64,000 bases of DNA. Origin: Ramazzottius varieornatus (lineage: Eukaryota > Tardigrada > Eutardigrada > Parachela > Ramazzottiidae). Made by a program: the position numbers and the translations under genes. This document shows positions 1 to 12,387 of the stretch, in pieces. Position 1 is the first letter of the stretch, and each line of letters starts with the position of its first letter. The stretch covers positions 620,001 through 684,000 of the forward strand of contig BDGG01000017.1 in NCBI GenBank assembly GCA_001949185.1, written 5' to 3'. The notes under the pieces were generated by a model. The model did no database searches, was not told the DNA's origin, and saw only the letters and a program-made list of their open reading frames with translations.

Positions 1-45
1 TTGGAGAAGGGCCTGGAGACGGGGATGGGTAGGGCCTTGACTTAC

Positions 46-3000
46 TTGGGTGTCGACGTGGTAGTAGAAAGAGCCATTGTAGACTAGGTGGCCCACACCG
101 CGGAATGTTTTGGGCAGCGAATACTTGAAGGTGGGTGTGAAGAGCTTAAAGTGGGCCAGGCTGGCGTACTCGAGCAATTGTCGTCCGGTGAACTGTTCGG
201 TTAAGTAATACTTGGCTGCTTGCTCGGCTGTGGCTGGATGAGCATCGCGCATGACCGAACCCCAGGCTGTGGTCGAGGCTTGCTCGCCGGCCACCGGCGG
301 ACTTCGTAACAGAACGGGCTTGCCGATGGCCTCGATCAAACAACCTATCCGAAACCCAGGAAAAAATCAAGTAGGCCCTCGGACAATAGCCATCAGTCTT
401 TCCCTTTAATCTTACTGCGTTTGCGGAGCGGAAGTCCCAGCTTGGCGGTGGGGTAAGACGAGTATCCATCGCCATGAGCGAGGGTGTCAGCACTAAGAGG
501 GCCTACAGGTGACGCTGCATGCGAATGCGCTACAGTCAGGCCATTTGGCGGCAACGGTGAGGGAGTAGGCAGGTCTTCGGCGTTGACCATTGGCCCAAGC
601 ACTTCCTCGTAAGGCAGGGAGCGGCTGGTCGTCTCGGAGACGGAGTAGGCATTGTCCTGCTGGGAGGTCAGCGCTGTGGTACTTGAGCTGATGGGTTGGT
701 CGACCATCGAGGCACCATCTGAACCAGCACTGGCACTTTGGCTAGTGGAAGTAGTAATTACGTCCTTGTCCTGCCAGATTCGGGGCGGCTCGGGTAGCTG
801 CATATCCCTAACCGACAAGACATTGCATAAGACAGTACAGTTAGATCTGGGGGCCAAGCGAAAGTGGATTGTGTCAGGAGGACTTTACCCAGCGGATGGC
901 GAAGAAGTGGTTGCATCGGTAGGTGGGTGAGTTGCCGACGAATGCTCTTGTGAAGGGTCTTGGGGGGGATGGTGCAGGGGTGTAGAGGCTGTGGACATGT
1001 CCTGCGGCCAAGGCTGGGCCAGGTAGGGGTTGTTGGTCGTTGAGAGTAGAAGGGAAGAGCCGGCCGAAGGAGTGGGCTGCTGCTTGATGGAGGAGCTGGA
1101 CCAGTAGGAGGAACTACGGAGCGGCAGCAAGTCTTCGTCGATACACTTGATGGCACAGACACCCGGCGGACCAGGCGGCCCTCGTTCCCCTTTGGCTCCG
1201 CGTGGACCGGGAGGACCGCGGCTGCCTTCGACGTAGACGGCCTGGCTTTTGTTTAATCCATTACTGCCACTTTCTGCAACAACATGAGTCCTACAATCAG
1301 TTAATGTTTCCTTTACCAAGTTTGCTTGTCGTTCCACTTTCAGCTTCTGTTCCAACAGCAAAATGCGGCAAATGTCAACTTGGACTTGGTCATGCAGTTA
1401 CGGTGGTGTTGTTCACCACCGACCGGTCTTGGGCATGCCAGCTGTGCTTTACTTGCGGCTGGTTGTGCTCTGATGATGATGGTGCATATATGGTGAAGCA
1501 GAGAGGGCAAGTCTTACCGGCAGCAGCATGATGAGGCACCGATCGACGGAGAGTGCTGGCACTTTGTGGACAAGTGCAATGCCCCGCAGGTCCAGCAGCT
1601 CCTTTCTCACCCTTCTCTCCGCGTAGCCGAATGTTCACTGCAGAAGCACAATACAAGATATATTCCTGTCATAATTGACCTGTTTATTAACCTCTTAATT
1701 CACAGTTACTAGAGACAATGTGTATCATTTCCTGTCTTGCGCGCCTTGATGATAGTCATCAGAAGAACAAGATATTGTTGGTGGTCAGGCTTATACGGTA
1801 CCAAATCATGACATGGCCATCGAAGCATGATCGGGCTGTGCGCCGAGCTGTATGGTGGGCGGCTTATCAATGAGTGCATGGGCGGAAGAACGTTAACTAG
1901 CAATGTTCATTACAATTACCCATCCATGTCTTCCAGCAAAATTTGGCTACCATCTATGGCTAAGAAGAAACGACCATGAAAGTGAAGGCTTCCTGTGCCC
2001 ATCTTCTGACATGATCCGAGCCAGGGAAGAGAGGCGACGCCTCTCGGACAAGGAGTTGGCCTTGGGAGGCTTGGCGGGGTGGACAGGACGACGAGACCTT
2101 CCAAGTTTCAGTTGAACACAGTGGAAGGATTTCAATTGATTTTGGAGGAGCTGCAGACATTGCGTTGTGCTTGAGAGCTCATCCATAACGACAGCTTTCC
2201 GTATCATTAGACTAAGACTAAAAGCCCACCGAGCGCATCTTCCTCGCTTGACTGACTGCACGGGTTACTATACCCCGGCCCCATCTTACTAATGAAAACA
2301 ATCCACTGATGAAGGACCGACAAGTCGACAACTTAATCCTCCTCATCTCCGTTCAATATTCCAACACCGCTCAACGTCAAGTTTTTCACATTGGAGTATA
2401 GAAGTAGAGGCAAGTTGTATTTGAGCCGATTGCGTATGCGACACAGTGGGAGAGCGTGTTTTGTCATTGGTTATGCGTGCATTGTCTCCAATTATGATCA
2501 TATAACTGCTTCATCAACGACTTGTGAGAGAGGCATATGGTAATGGAGTATTTATGCTGCCCGCAGCGAACATGGTGTGGGTAATTAATATAGCCATCAA
2601 TCGTCCATATGATCAGTGTCAGTGGCGGTGGGTGCGAAGATAATGAAGTGAGCGGTGTGATGGCGGACAAAGTGGCCAACGATGGACATTGACGCTAGCT
2701 CAACGAGCCACTCGGCTCCTGACAAGCGCTCTACATTCTCCACTCCATCATTAACCATTCCTCAAATCTCCTCCTCCATCAATTATACCTAGTTATAATC
2801 CGCGCCTGTCACTCACCGCCCAAAAGAGAGCAACACGGAGAACCCAGTTAGCTTTAACCATAACTCGATTATTCCGCGCTACTTTGCTGACATTTACAGC
2901 CTTCCATTGATGGAAGGCAACGTAACTTACCTTCTGGACTGGAAATAAAGGCCTCCATGTCTTGGATGCAGTGGGCGCGAGTGGCTTGGCAAAATTCTTT

Positions 3001-5555
3001 CAGGGCGTACAACTGTGGGAGAAAAGAAGACAAACATCAGGCAACAGCAACTTGCACACTTGTCCCTCCCCAGAACTCTTTCTGCTTGTAATATTGATCG
3101 CCATGACTGTGATGGTTTGCTGACTTCACTGCGACAAATTGCATTAGATGGCTGGATGTCAGTTTGCCACAAGTTCTTGACATTGGCACTTGTTTCGCAT
3201 TTCAGCGATGGTACAAGTTTCTCGACAGCTCAAATCTCGCTTGAATGACCAGGCGACAAATATTCGATTCGCTACTGTCATGTAATACTCTCTGGCGGAT
3301 CAAGCAAAGTGAAAGTCAGAGCAGAATTGAATTTTTAAATGAAATCGGTAGTGGGATTAAGTCGTCTTGTCCTGAATGATACTTCTGGTGGTCCGTCTGG
3401 AAGGTTTGCTCCTCATTACACAACTGATCTGGCAAAAGCACTCAAACTGCAATTGAATCCAGCCTAATCTCCGCGCTATAACTTGAAAGAAGCTGGGATT
3501 AAGATTGTGGCCGAAACCTATACTCCCCTCTTACTCTGAATACAATTGGCTTCTCTCTCATGTGGTCTCTCCTTGCTGTTACTGTACTGGAGTTGGGCTT
3601 TTAGCTTTGCGGGCTTGACAGGATGAAAAAAAGAGAATTAACCCCTGTCGTAAATTTGGCCGCGGTCAAGGCGGGCAGGCTCTTGGTGTTCGTTGATTCC
3701 CTCATCAAAACCTTTCCCCTTTTCCACTGTCGAGGTTCTGTTAGGCAGAGTCGTTGAGAGCCAGGCTTTTTCCTTGATTCATTTCAGGCGCAAACCGTAT
3801 CTACTGTACTTTGTAGATATGTTTGTGTGTCGACCCGATTGCTTATGATCTAGGAGGCAAAAGAATAATTAATCAGGCCACAGTTATGATGGGAAAATTT
3901 GCGGTATATATTTGCATGCTTGACTGGTCAAATGTCGATGGTGCTCGTTCAAATTTAAATGTGGTACTCGTACTCCACTGATATACAGTATCTGCGGCTG
4001 TCATCGTACAACAGCTGGCCAAGGTTAGCACCCTGGGATGTGGTGCATACTGTGGCCGGAACGATAATTGCCTGACAATCAAGCAGACATTCCCTCCTTC
4101 AATGTCAAGTTGGTATTCCAGCCAACCCAACTAACGACTTGAAAAATGACGATAACCAGGAAAAATGACCATTGGGTTAAAAGAGGCCTATAATTCGCCA
4201 CTTCAGGCAATGTAGACTCTTTCTGCGGTGAGGGCCTTCTTCATCCAAAGGAGGAAGTGGAGCAGCATTTCCTCTTCCATAAAGACAGTCATGAAAGGCT
4301 GCAAATGTCCCTCCCTTAGACAAGGACATTTGCCGCTTCTTTATTTCCGCCTACTTCATTTCCATAATGTATGCCTGCCTGCCTTCGGAAGGAGCCTTTC
4401 TCCACTAAAAGATGACTAAATTCACCACGTGTTCCACATGCATGGCCAACTGGCCCCCCGAAAAGGCGGCCTACAGACATTTTCTGATTTGAAATGCAAC
4501 GAATTAGGGAGAAACGTCCCTTCACTTTGCTTGACGTCTGGGCAAACTCGATTAAATCCATGTCCATATCCCCGACCCTGTTTGACTATATTATCTTTTG
4601 ACTGCGTGCTAAAGTGAGAAAAGCGCTGCGAGGGTCGCATGTGCAGGACGATGGAAACCCGCCCAACGAGCCGGGCCTGACAAGGGCGATGGACTTGTCG
4701 TTGGTGCAGATGACAGTCGAAGGAGGATAAGTCAAAGAGGGGATGGAAGTGTTGTCTTACCGGTATCCTGCTGTGGCTAGTTAACCAGACATATTCCGTG
4801 TCAGTCATGTGCTGAGCGCTGGTCGGCGCCTTGGCAGTGGAAGTGGCGCCCTGATCCCAGCTGCCCACATGGACCGAAGACCTTCGTTGCGAACCGGGCA
4901 CCAGCCGTTTGCCTTTGCCATGCGGGCTGGAGGTCGAGGCGGCGACGGCCACCTTTACTCTACTTATAACCGGCACACCGGGTGGTAACCTTTTCTTTAC
5001 TGTCCGTCTGCTCTGCGTTGGCATGACATGCCGACGTTGCCCCCTGCTCTTCACCACTGTACTTTCTCCCTCCGTCTCATCCTCAGCTGGAAGATGGTCG
5101 ACCATCGTCTGTGGTTCGGCGTAAAAATCAGCATATTGGCCATTAGCAAATGCATCGAGCTCGCTATAATACAGCCGAAGTTTGTCGTTGAGATCGGCCA
5201 TCTGTAGGGTGAGGTGCTCTTGCTGAATCTGCCACTCCCGCCGTAGTAAATAAAAGGCCGGAATGGCCGAGAGGAGTAGGGTGATGAATAAGGCAAATTG
5301 GACTTTGAGTAGGAGAGACGAGGAAGTGGATAAAGAGGGTAAGCAACAGGTGGAGGAGGCGCACCTGGGCGAAGTGTGGGCTGGTGGCGGAGTCAGGACG
5401 TGCCGTAATCGCCGGCTGCCCACTATGTCCTCCTCCTCTTTGCCATCGGCCAGCATCTCCTCCTTCTCTTCCTCCTCATCGTCGTCCCCCCTCTTTAGCT
5501 CTTGATTGCTACAACGATTATATAGAATATTGCGACTGCCGCCGTTCTTCGTCAT
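46..5555 (-). CDS. Type II transmembrane collagen with olfactomedin domain (gliomedin/UNC-122-like), 3' end outside window
   Basis: Probably a cell-surface or shed matrix protein of the gliomedin/UNC-122 (colmedin) class. Exon 1 (5555-4762) encodes an acidic cytoplasmic N-terminus, one membrane segment near residues 83-108 (FALFITLLLSAIPAFYLL) and a coiled-coil-like stretch (EHLTLQMADLNDKLRLYY). Later exons lie near 3013-2931, 1640-1519, 1278-892, 807-416 and 344-46; their splice phases agree. Two short Gly-X-Y blocks are visible (GEKGEKGAAGPAG and GPPGPRGAKGERGPPGPPG). A Ser/Thr/Pro-rich linker follows, then the start of an olfactomedin domain (CLIEAIGKPVLLRS, later FRGVGHLVYNGSFYYHVD). The order TM, coiled coil, collagen, olfactomedin is that of gliomedin and UNC-122. 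The collagen part is very short. The gene runs off the left edge at a GTAAG donor. The exon near 3013-2931 is the least certain. Confidence 0.82.
3014..4761 (-). other. Long first intron of the collagen/olfactomedin gene
   Basis: About 1.75 kb between the first two coding exons, unusually long for this window. I see no convincing coding exon on either strand. A second long intron of the same gene lies at about 1641-2930. The short reading frames in both lack recognisable domains. Confidence 0.5.
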
Positions 5556-6966
5556 GATGACCTGATGGAGGAATAAGTCATTGGCAGATCAGATAAAGTC
5601 CGATGCAACCCCACCATCGACCTCGAAAAGTCCGCCGGAGCTTTCCGAAAGACTAAACATCAGTTTTCCCGATGGTTTATGATAGTAACATCATGGCTGT
5701 TGGTCAGTGTCGAGTAATGGGAGATAGTACCGTTGCCGCATTCTCCTAGCAGGAGGTCGTATTTTGATGGCTAATGTCGCTGGCACTTTCACTCCTTCAC
5801 TCAAAAAGACATTCCTTTACGGCAACTTTCCCTTCCACTATGTAATCAAATATAATGAGCTCCAACCGCCAAAAGGTCAGCGCCAATTCAAACTGTGCAT
5901 ACTTCAGCCCAAGACCAGCTCAGATTTCAGTTATACACTATGCGCCACCAGCACTTCGTTAAATGTACCACTGATGAAATGGAAAGAAGAGCGAAGATTT
6001 ATGATGTCTGCCCTCGGTCTTTCGGCAATATTCCGGTGCGTACTTTATCGTTTGCTCGCGCAGTCGATCATGTTGGGCGTGTACGTATGTGAAGTATATA
6101 CCGTACTAGGACGTCACGACGTGCCTATCATGAAGAACCCGGCCACCGTACAGCGCATACTATCGCTATATTTGCATGCTGTACAGTGTACTGTAGCCAT
6201 TAGCGAGAGTAATTTAATAAAAAGGATGGTGAATAATTCTAATTGGATTGACAAGCAAGCAGTCAGTGCCCAATGCCGACTGGCAAATGGCAATTTAAGA
6301 AAGATGCATCCATGCAGGCGACTCTCCTTCGACAGCCCATCTAGTCCGGTCCACATCTTTGGTGGCGGCCATGTTGCCAACAGCTCGCCTTTACAGTCAC
6401 TTGTTGTAGTGCATTAGTTTGCCCATGCATCAATCGTCGATTATGCTAGTGTATATGATAACAGGGCGACAAGTATCGCGTCGAACCATTTGGCACAAGC
6501 TGCGTTGTGTGGCACGAGCTTGAGATGAACAAGCGCTGACAGAAGACACATCAAAGGCGCCATTGCTAGCTAATAAATGGCGCTCAATTACTGCATAAAT
6601 ATTGTTGTTGTCCACATATGTCAGCTGTATACAGTTGCCTTTGACGCCTTTAGCTATTTACGGCCTGTATTAATTAATAGACTGCCTAAACTGATAATCC
6701 AATCGTCCTGCGTATTTCCCACCAGCAACCTACCTCAAAAGAAACATTGAAACATGTCATATCCTTTTCGACTGTCCGACAGTGCTAAAGTCAATGGGCC
6801 ATTATAGCTGTGCTTGCCGTCCAAAGGCCAAAAGAAAGAGACGAAAAAGAAAAGCGCCCTCGTGTTGTCTCACGACAAAAAGCTCTGCTCTGCTATAATA
6901 TGCCGGATGAAAAGTACACAAGTGATCAACCAACTAGAGAAAGAAGAGAAAGGAATCAAAGTAGTA
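5556..6966. other. Intergenic, with an unexplained 217-codon open frame
   Basis: Between the start of the collagen gene and the stop of PPM1G. The only notable content is an ATG-started open frame at 5764-6417 (+), 217 residues, with no domain I recognise. It has no clear splice context and is not obviously a shadow of another gene. It may be a lineage-specific gene or chance. Confidence 0.35.
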
Positions 6967-9900
6967 TTACAGTACGCTGAGAGACGAGCCGTTGTCGGTC
7001 AGTTTAGCCTTCTTGACAGCCGAGGTGGTTTCTTGTCCGTCGGCGGCTCCTTGTGGGTCGCTGTACAGTTTGGCTTCTTCCGCTGTTCTCTTGTGGTTCC
7101 CGTTGGTCATGGGTAGGCTGTGAGGCCCCATCTGCTGGACGTGGCTGTCGCCATCTATCTGTATCTGCTCGGCAGGGCCAACTGCCATGCCACCATTCTT
7201 GGCACTTTCAGCTGCTGCAGGAACATCTCTGGCGGCAGTGATAGCGGGCAGCTTGACGATGATGCAAGTCATGTTGTCCATCCCTGTCCCATCTCCGCCA
7301 GCGTTGGGCGCCAGCACTACGCTGAACAACTACAAACCACACATTTTCCATGTTCTTCAAGCCTGGCTCGTTACATGCGAGCTGGGTGAAAGAACTCGAC
7401 AAGACTGTTTCTTGAGTAGCGCGCACTGTCAATATTAATGGCCGACGGCGCGCGTCACATGGACAACTCAACAAGATCGCCTTTGCAAGTTGCGCAAGTT
7501 TACAGTATTATTGGCCTAAAGTTTACGCCTCTTGAAAAGGTGATCTTGTCGGGTTAGTTTTCCAGCTTCCGGTCACTTGGAATAGCTCTTCTTATTCATA
7601 ATCATATTTACTTTATTGAGACAAAAAGCCCACCTCTTCGCAAATGCTGGCTAGGTTGTTGTTAGCTATTGCCTTGTCCAGTCGTTCTTTGACAAAGTCC
7701 ACTACTTGTTGGCTACTCATGGAATTCCTATCAAAACACACAACACACTGGTATTCCCGTGTCCGTCAGTGGAACAGATGCACAAAGTGAACTGACCAGA
7801 TGCCGTCGCAGGCAATGACCATAAAGTCATGCGAGGAATTTAGCGCTAAGGTTCGGACGTCGGGCTTGGCACTGATCATCTGCTCGCTCAAATCCAACTC
7901 TTCGTTCCGCTTGTAGTTGTGGTCACCTAACAAACACGCCTTCATAGTGTTTCTCGCACTTCACTTTCGGTTAAAACACGGCCAGTAAGAAGGTTTGGAC
8001 TCACCCAGAGCGCGGCTGAGGTTGAGACCATTGTTGACACGCCCATCGGAAGTGACTTTCCCGCCGGCACGGTTGATCCTGGCCGTCTCCAGGGGATCGT
8101 CAGGCTTGTGGTCGATGGACATGTCCACAGCTTGACCATTCTGCGAGACCACACAACGAGAATCGCCCACGTTAGCCACGTACAGCACGTTCTTTTTGAT
8201 GAAGGCCAAGCAGGCTGTTGCACCGCTATCGTATCCAGCCTACATGAAAGACAAAGCCCAATTTGCAGCCACCATTCCCTGTTAACGTGATAGTAGTGCC
8301 TCGACTTACCACTGCTGTATGGCTTTCTCCGAAATCGAACATGCCCGGTGGAAGGAGAAGACGTCGACCAGCGGGAGACCTGCAAAAAACACGGTATACA
8401 TTACCTGGCATTACATATCACGTACCCCTACATGACAAGTCGACAACACCATATGACATCACTGAATGTCCACACCACACATTACATGACACCGTGTAAC
8501 GCATACAATCGTTTGAGGACTTTCTCGTCATCCAAGTCGTCGTCGTCTTCGTCATCACTGTCAGCCTCTTCAGTGGGTCGGTAGTCTTTGTCATTCTCAG
8601 CGTCGTCCGGCGGTAGGTTTAATACTGAGGAGAGTCCAGAGGAGGATGAAGGCTGGTCGGGGTCGAGGAACCTGCTGCTGGTGCTGGGGCCAGCCGCCTG
8701 ATCGTCATCGATGATGACCGAACGCAGCGGCTTAACCTCTTCCTTCGATGGACCCTCTCCCACCGCACTGCCGGCTATCCTCACCGTGCTGCTAGCGTCA
8801 TCGCCTGCCTCCTCCACCTTCTTTGACATGCCTGCAACGGTATGTTAAAACACCGCTGACTGTTTTCCCGCACGTATCACCAAGTTCGACAGATGCTCAG
8901 TTTATTCTTTGAATCGATCATGCAATGGTTACCGTTAAAGGGATGCTCGGGTTCTGAAGCTGACGATGTAATGATACCGTTCGGTAAGCTTCCCTCCTCG
9001 TTCGCGGTCTTTTGTACTTGTTGATCGTCGGCCACCAGGTGATCAAGCCTGACTTCCGTCGCTGTAAGTTGTGTGACGATAGTGTCAGGGTGGACGATAT
9101 CGCCTTCCGCCTTCTTCGCTTCGCCACTTTCTTTCGCGGATGACTTCGACACCGTCTGTAAGAAGAGGATCGTAAGCAAGAATGAACAACCAAGAAAGGA
9201 GCCTCCAAAATTACCGATTGGCTTTCTTCGGAATGGCCCGTCTCGTCGTCCGTGCTGCCTTCTTCTTCGTCGTCCTCTTCTTCGCTGTCTTCTTCATCGT
9301 CGTCCATGTTGGCCAGATGTTTCATCAGCATCCCCTTCAGGTCCAACTTCTTGTTGGACAGAAGACGTCGCACTTGGTCGGCACTGGAGTTGGCCAACAG
9401 CTCTTCGATGGGCGCATCTGCCTCGTCCAGCAACTCGGCTAAATCTTCTCCATCCTCTTCTTCTTCGTCGCTATCTTCCTCACCCACTTCGTTTCCTGTA
9501 GAACACAAGCCTAAACTTTCGTCGTCAAAAACATGTCATCAGGTGTATGAAAGTTCGATTTCTTCGGACTGGCAAAGAATGACATCTACCGGTACTTTGA
9601 AAACAAAGATATCACGTATTCATGATAGTCGCACGTGACGTCATCGGAAACAGACCAAGGATCTTGTAAAGCTGCCATTCTCATGGTTCATCTGAGACGT
9701 CACGCGTAGTCGGTTGAAAAAATCGACTGCGCTGTATTTACCATCGTCGGTCTGAGAATCGGCATCGGAGTCGTTGCTGTTCTTGGCTATGGCACGTAAG
9801 ACTTCGAGAACATGTGGCTGAGTCAGAAGCTCGTCGAATGACAAGAAGGCTTCCGTGAGGGCCTCCTGAAAGTTGCCCTTCTTATAGTTGTCCAGCGACT

Positions 9901-10198
9901 TGAGATGCTGACCCAGGTGCATGGCGGCATACTTGGCTACCTCGCTGCCTCCGTGTCCGTCAAAGACAGCAAACAACATGGACTGATCGTCGAACTCTGG
10001 TAACGTCACATGGGCATCCTGTAAGAACAATGTCCCATTTCAGCCTTGGCTTGAAAGAGTCGGAGCAGGTGCAGATGACATTACCTCTTGTGAAACACGC
10101 CAGCCTTGCATAGCCGATGCCCCATACAACAAGCCATTTCTCCCACTACCGTTCTCCGACTCCTTGCTCGTTACCGGTGTGGACAAATAAGAACCCAT
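6967..10198 (-). CDS. PPM1G: Mg2+/Mn2+-dependent protein phosphatase 1G (PP2C family)
   Basis: Ser/Thr phosphatase of the PP2C family; PPM1G acts in the nucleus on splicing and chromatin substrates. The start is MGSYLS, matching the family's N-myristoylated MGAYLS. Next come GWRVSQEDAH and FAVFDGHGG (metal-binding Asp). The PP2C core is then interrupted, as in PPM1G, by a long acidic insert (9508-8500, many Glu/Asp runs) that is diagnostic for PPM1G among PP2Cs. The core resumes with [42 protein letters not shown] and [11 protein letters not shown]. The tail is basic ([15 protein letters not shown]) and NLS-like. About ten exons with short introns. An in-frame upstream Met exists (10222), but the MGSY start is preferred because of the glycine at position 2. 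Confidence 0.93.
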
Positions 10199-10611
10199 TC
10201 TGCTATTCTTACCGAGAAACAAAGGGATTATGTCCTGACTGGAAAGATGTCATGGGTCCCACAGTCCAGAGTGACAGAAAGTAAAATAGTGATTTAATAA
10301 AAACTATAAAATCACAATTTCCGGTTTCGCCGGTTTTGTTGATAACGGGGTTTGCGCAAAACGACGTGAACTGACACCGCTCACGTTCGGACATACATAG
10401 ATCCGTTCGGTTCACCAAAGCGTAATGTTGTAAGTGGAAGCCAATCAACTGAAAACAAATCAAAATGTCATGGAATCAAGATTCCGGGAAAAGCCAAACT
10501 TATTTTGATAGAAGATGGAGAAACTTTTGCGTGTCCGTCACAGTCCGATGTTCATCATCCCGATTACGGCTAGTTTTATTCTGGATTTAACCATCGTCTG
10601 TTTGCAAAAGG
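10199..10611. promoter_or_regulatory. Divergent intergenic region between PPM1G and the winged-helix gene
   Basis: About 410 bp separate the two opposed start codons, so the promoters probably share this interval. A TTTCCGGT (ETS-like) core occurs near 10317. No TATA box is obvious. No coding exon is seen. Confidence 0.35.
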
Positions 10612-11510
10612 ATGGATCCCAGGAGCTCGTCGTTGGGTGGTGGACCGTCACCTGCACCAGGGAGTCCAAAGAAAGAGATCAGCAGTTCCTGCCTGGCATT
10701 ATTCAAGGATGCCATCAAGCGCATCAAGAATCAGAAGCAACGCCCAGGCTTCGATCGCATCGCCCAAACCCTCAAGACGCACCACTCCTTCAGTGACCTG
10801 CATTCGATAAAGCAAAACCTGGACATTGCTGTGCGTGATGGCTTACTGCTGACGGTGTGGACCAAAGGTTTACAGTGCTACAAAGATCCGGATAACCTTC
10901 GTTCACTACGCAAGTTCACCGTGACGTCGCCTGCTGAGACACGACGTGCTGTCAAAGCTGCTGTCAGAGAAATCGGCGATCCCATAGGCTCTAAACTGCC
11001 GACAATCTTCAACTATGTCCGCTACTCGTTCACGTAAGTTGGAGAATAATGCTGTTCTTGCGTGAAAAACTGTCATTTTTACCCGTGTTCTTATTTGATA
11101 TGTGCGCAAGTTGAAGTGGGTGTCTTCGTCGGCTGTATAGGCGTCACCCCACTCAACTCGAACATCAGTTTTTCGATTGAACAGTTAAACTCCAACAGTA
11201 TTTCCACTGTTCGACAGCTCTAGCATTGGATTACGTTTGCAGGATTAAAGTGGCTGATTTGGAAGGTGCCATTCGCCAGGCAGTGGAGAATCTGATCAAG
11301 AAGGGAGACTTGACCTGCAATGAGGGAGATCGATACAGGCCCAGTCATTCCATGGCCGAGGGTGGTCGCCTACAAAATTCCGCCTCTTCCTCTCTGCTCG
11401 ACGCCATGGCTGAAGATGAGGATTCCGCCATGCCGACTTCCGTCACAACTTCAACCCCCGCATCTCCCATCAAGCATAATCCCATGTCCCCCTCAAAGAT
11501 CAAGGGATGA
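10612..11510 (+). CDS. SAMD1/KAT6-type winged-helix plus linker-histone-like domain protein
   Basis: Probably a chromatin or DNA-binding protein. Residues about 25-90 (FKDAIKRIKNQKQRP, AVRDGLLL, GLQCYKDPD) match the winged-helix domain at the N-terminus of KAT6A/B, ZMYND11 and SAMD1; in SAMD1 and KAT6 this fold binds unmethylated CpG DNA. A second region (TRRAVKAAVREIGDPIGSKL, then KVADLEGAIRQAVENLIKKG) resembles the linker-histone-like H15 domain that follows it in KAT6. Exon 1 ends near 11034 with phase-2 donor GTAAGT, and exon 2 starts near 11244; the phases agree. The frame stops at 11510 after SPSKIKG. There is no MYST acetyltransferase domain downstream. The next exon carries C2H2 fingers but does not join cleanly in frame. 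Confidence 0.7.
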
Positions 11511-11566
11511 GTTCGAGTCTCCTTCTCTTCAAGAAATTGATGAAAGTAAATATCGGGTTATTTTAG

Positions 11567-11956
11567 GTGGAGAGCAAGACTCCTCTCACGTTTACCAGCC
11601 AACCTTCAACAGCCAATGTTGCTCCAACCAAGACGGACAAGGCAGCAACCAGTGTGTCGGAAGTCTCTAGTCCGTCAATGAGTGTGACTTCCGGCCGGCA
11701 GTTCCACAGGTTCCAGTGCTGGTGTTGTCACCTCTTCACCGCGGACCAGAAGGCCTTTCTGCGCCATGTGGCTAGTCGCGCGCATACCCAGGTGACTAAC
11801 AAGAAGATTATCTACTGCATGTCCTGCCAGTTTCGAAGTCGCAACAGTAAACGACTGCTGGCCCACCTCAAGAAGCACGACTGTCACAGTGGCAAGAGCT
11901 GGTCCCCGGCCTGCTTGCTGACTTTCGGCATCTACACCACTCTCACCCAACCCTGA
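11567..11956 (+). CDS. Two-finger C2H2 exon, probably the 3' part of the winged-helix gene
   Basis: The exon follows a good acceptor (TTATTTTAG). It has a Ser/Thr-rich start and two C2H2-like fingers: one with C-x2-C (CWCC) and His pair HVASRAH, one with YCMSCQF and HLKKH. It ends in a stop near 11956. A poly(A)-like ATTAAA lies at 12323. It is probably the last exon of the gene starting at 10612. However, the only nearby donor (GAAA|GTAAAT, about 11545) lies beyond the stop at 11510 and in another frame. An unseen splice, an assembly indel, or a separate gene are all possible. Confidence 0.5.
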   Translation: MESKTPLTFTSQPSTANVAPTKTDKAATSVSEVSSPSMSVTSGRQFHRFQCWCCHLFTADQKAFLRHVASRAHTQVTNKKIIYCMSCQFRSRNSKRLLAHLKKHDCHSGKSWSPACLLTFGIYTTLTQP

Positions 11957-12387
11957 ACGACGCGGAAGGAAACCTCATAGTTCTGGTCTTGTCACTTGTG
12001 CACTTTATTCCAGTCGTTTGTGACTTTAACCCGTCTCTCCTTTCTGCTGCATTTTCTTGTTGATTTGTCCAAAGTATTTTGATGACTTTGACGTGCATCT
12101 GCCTGTCCACACAACGCTTCTTGTTTTGATTTCTTTCAACCGATGTTCCGCTGTTAATTTGCCAGCAGTGTTTCTGATAAGGTTTCTCAGTGCTTGGAAT
12201 TGTTTGTTTCAGTCAGTTCAGTATGTTAAGTTTTGTAAAACGAATTACACTGAAGCTCTGCTTCAAACATGAACTCATACCGACCAACAGCTAGTACGTA
12301 ATTCGCCGTCGATATTACATGCATTAAAATATCACAGGTTGGCAAAATTTCATGGTAATGTCATTTCGGAGACGAGAGAACAGACAT
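11957..12387. other. Intergenic 3' region
   Basis: Between the C2H2 exon stop and the C1orf131-like stop, which converge here. It contains an ATTAAA (12323-12328) suitable for the plus-strand gene. I see nothing else. Confidence 0.4.

Noticed and set aside
9073-9638. Ser-rich plus-strand open frames
   Set aside because: Antisense of the acidic Glu/Asp insert of PPM1G; runs of GAA/GAC read backwards as Ser/Phe codons.
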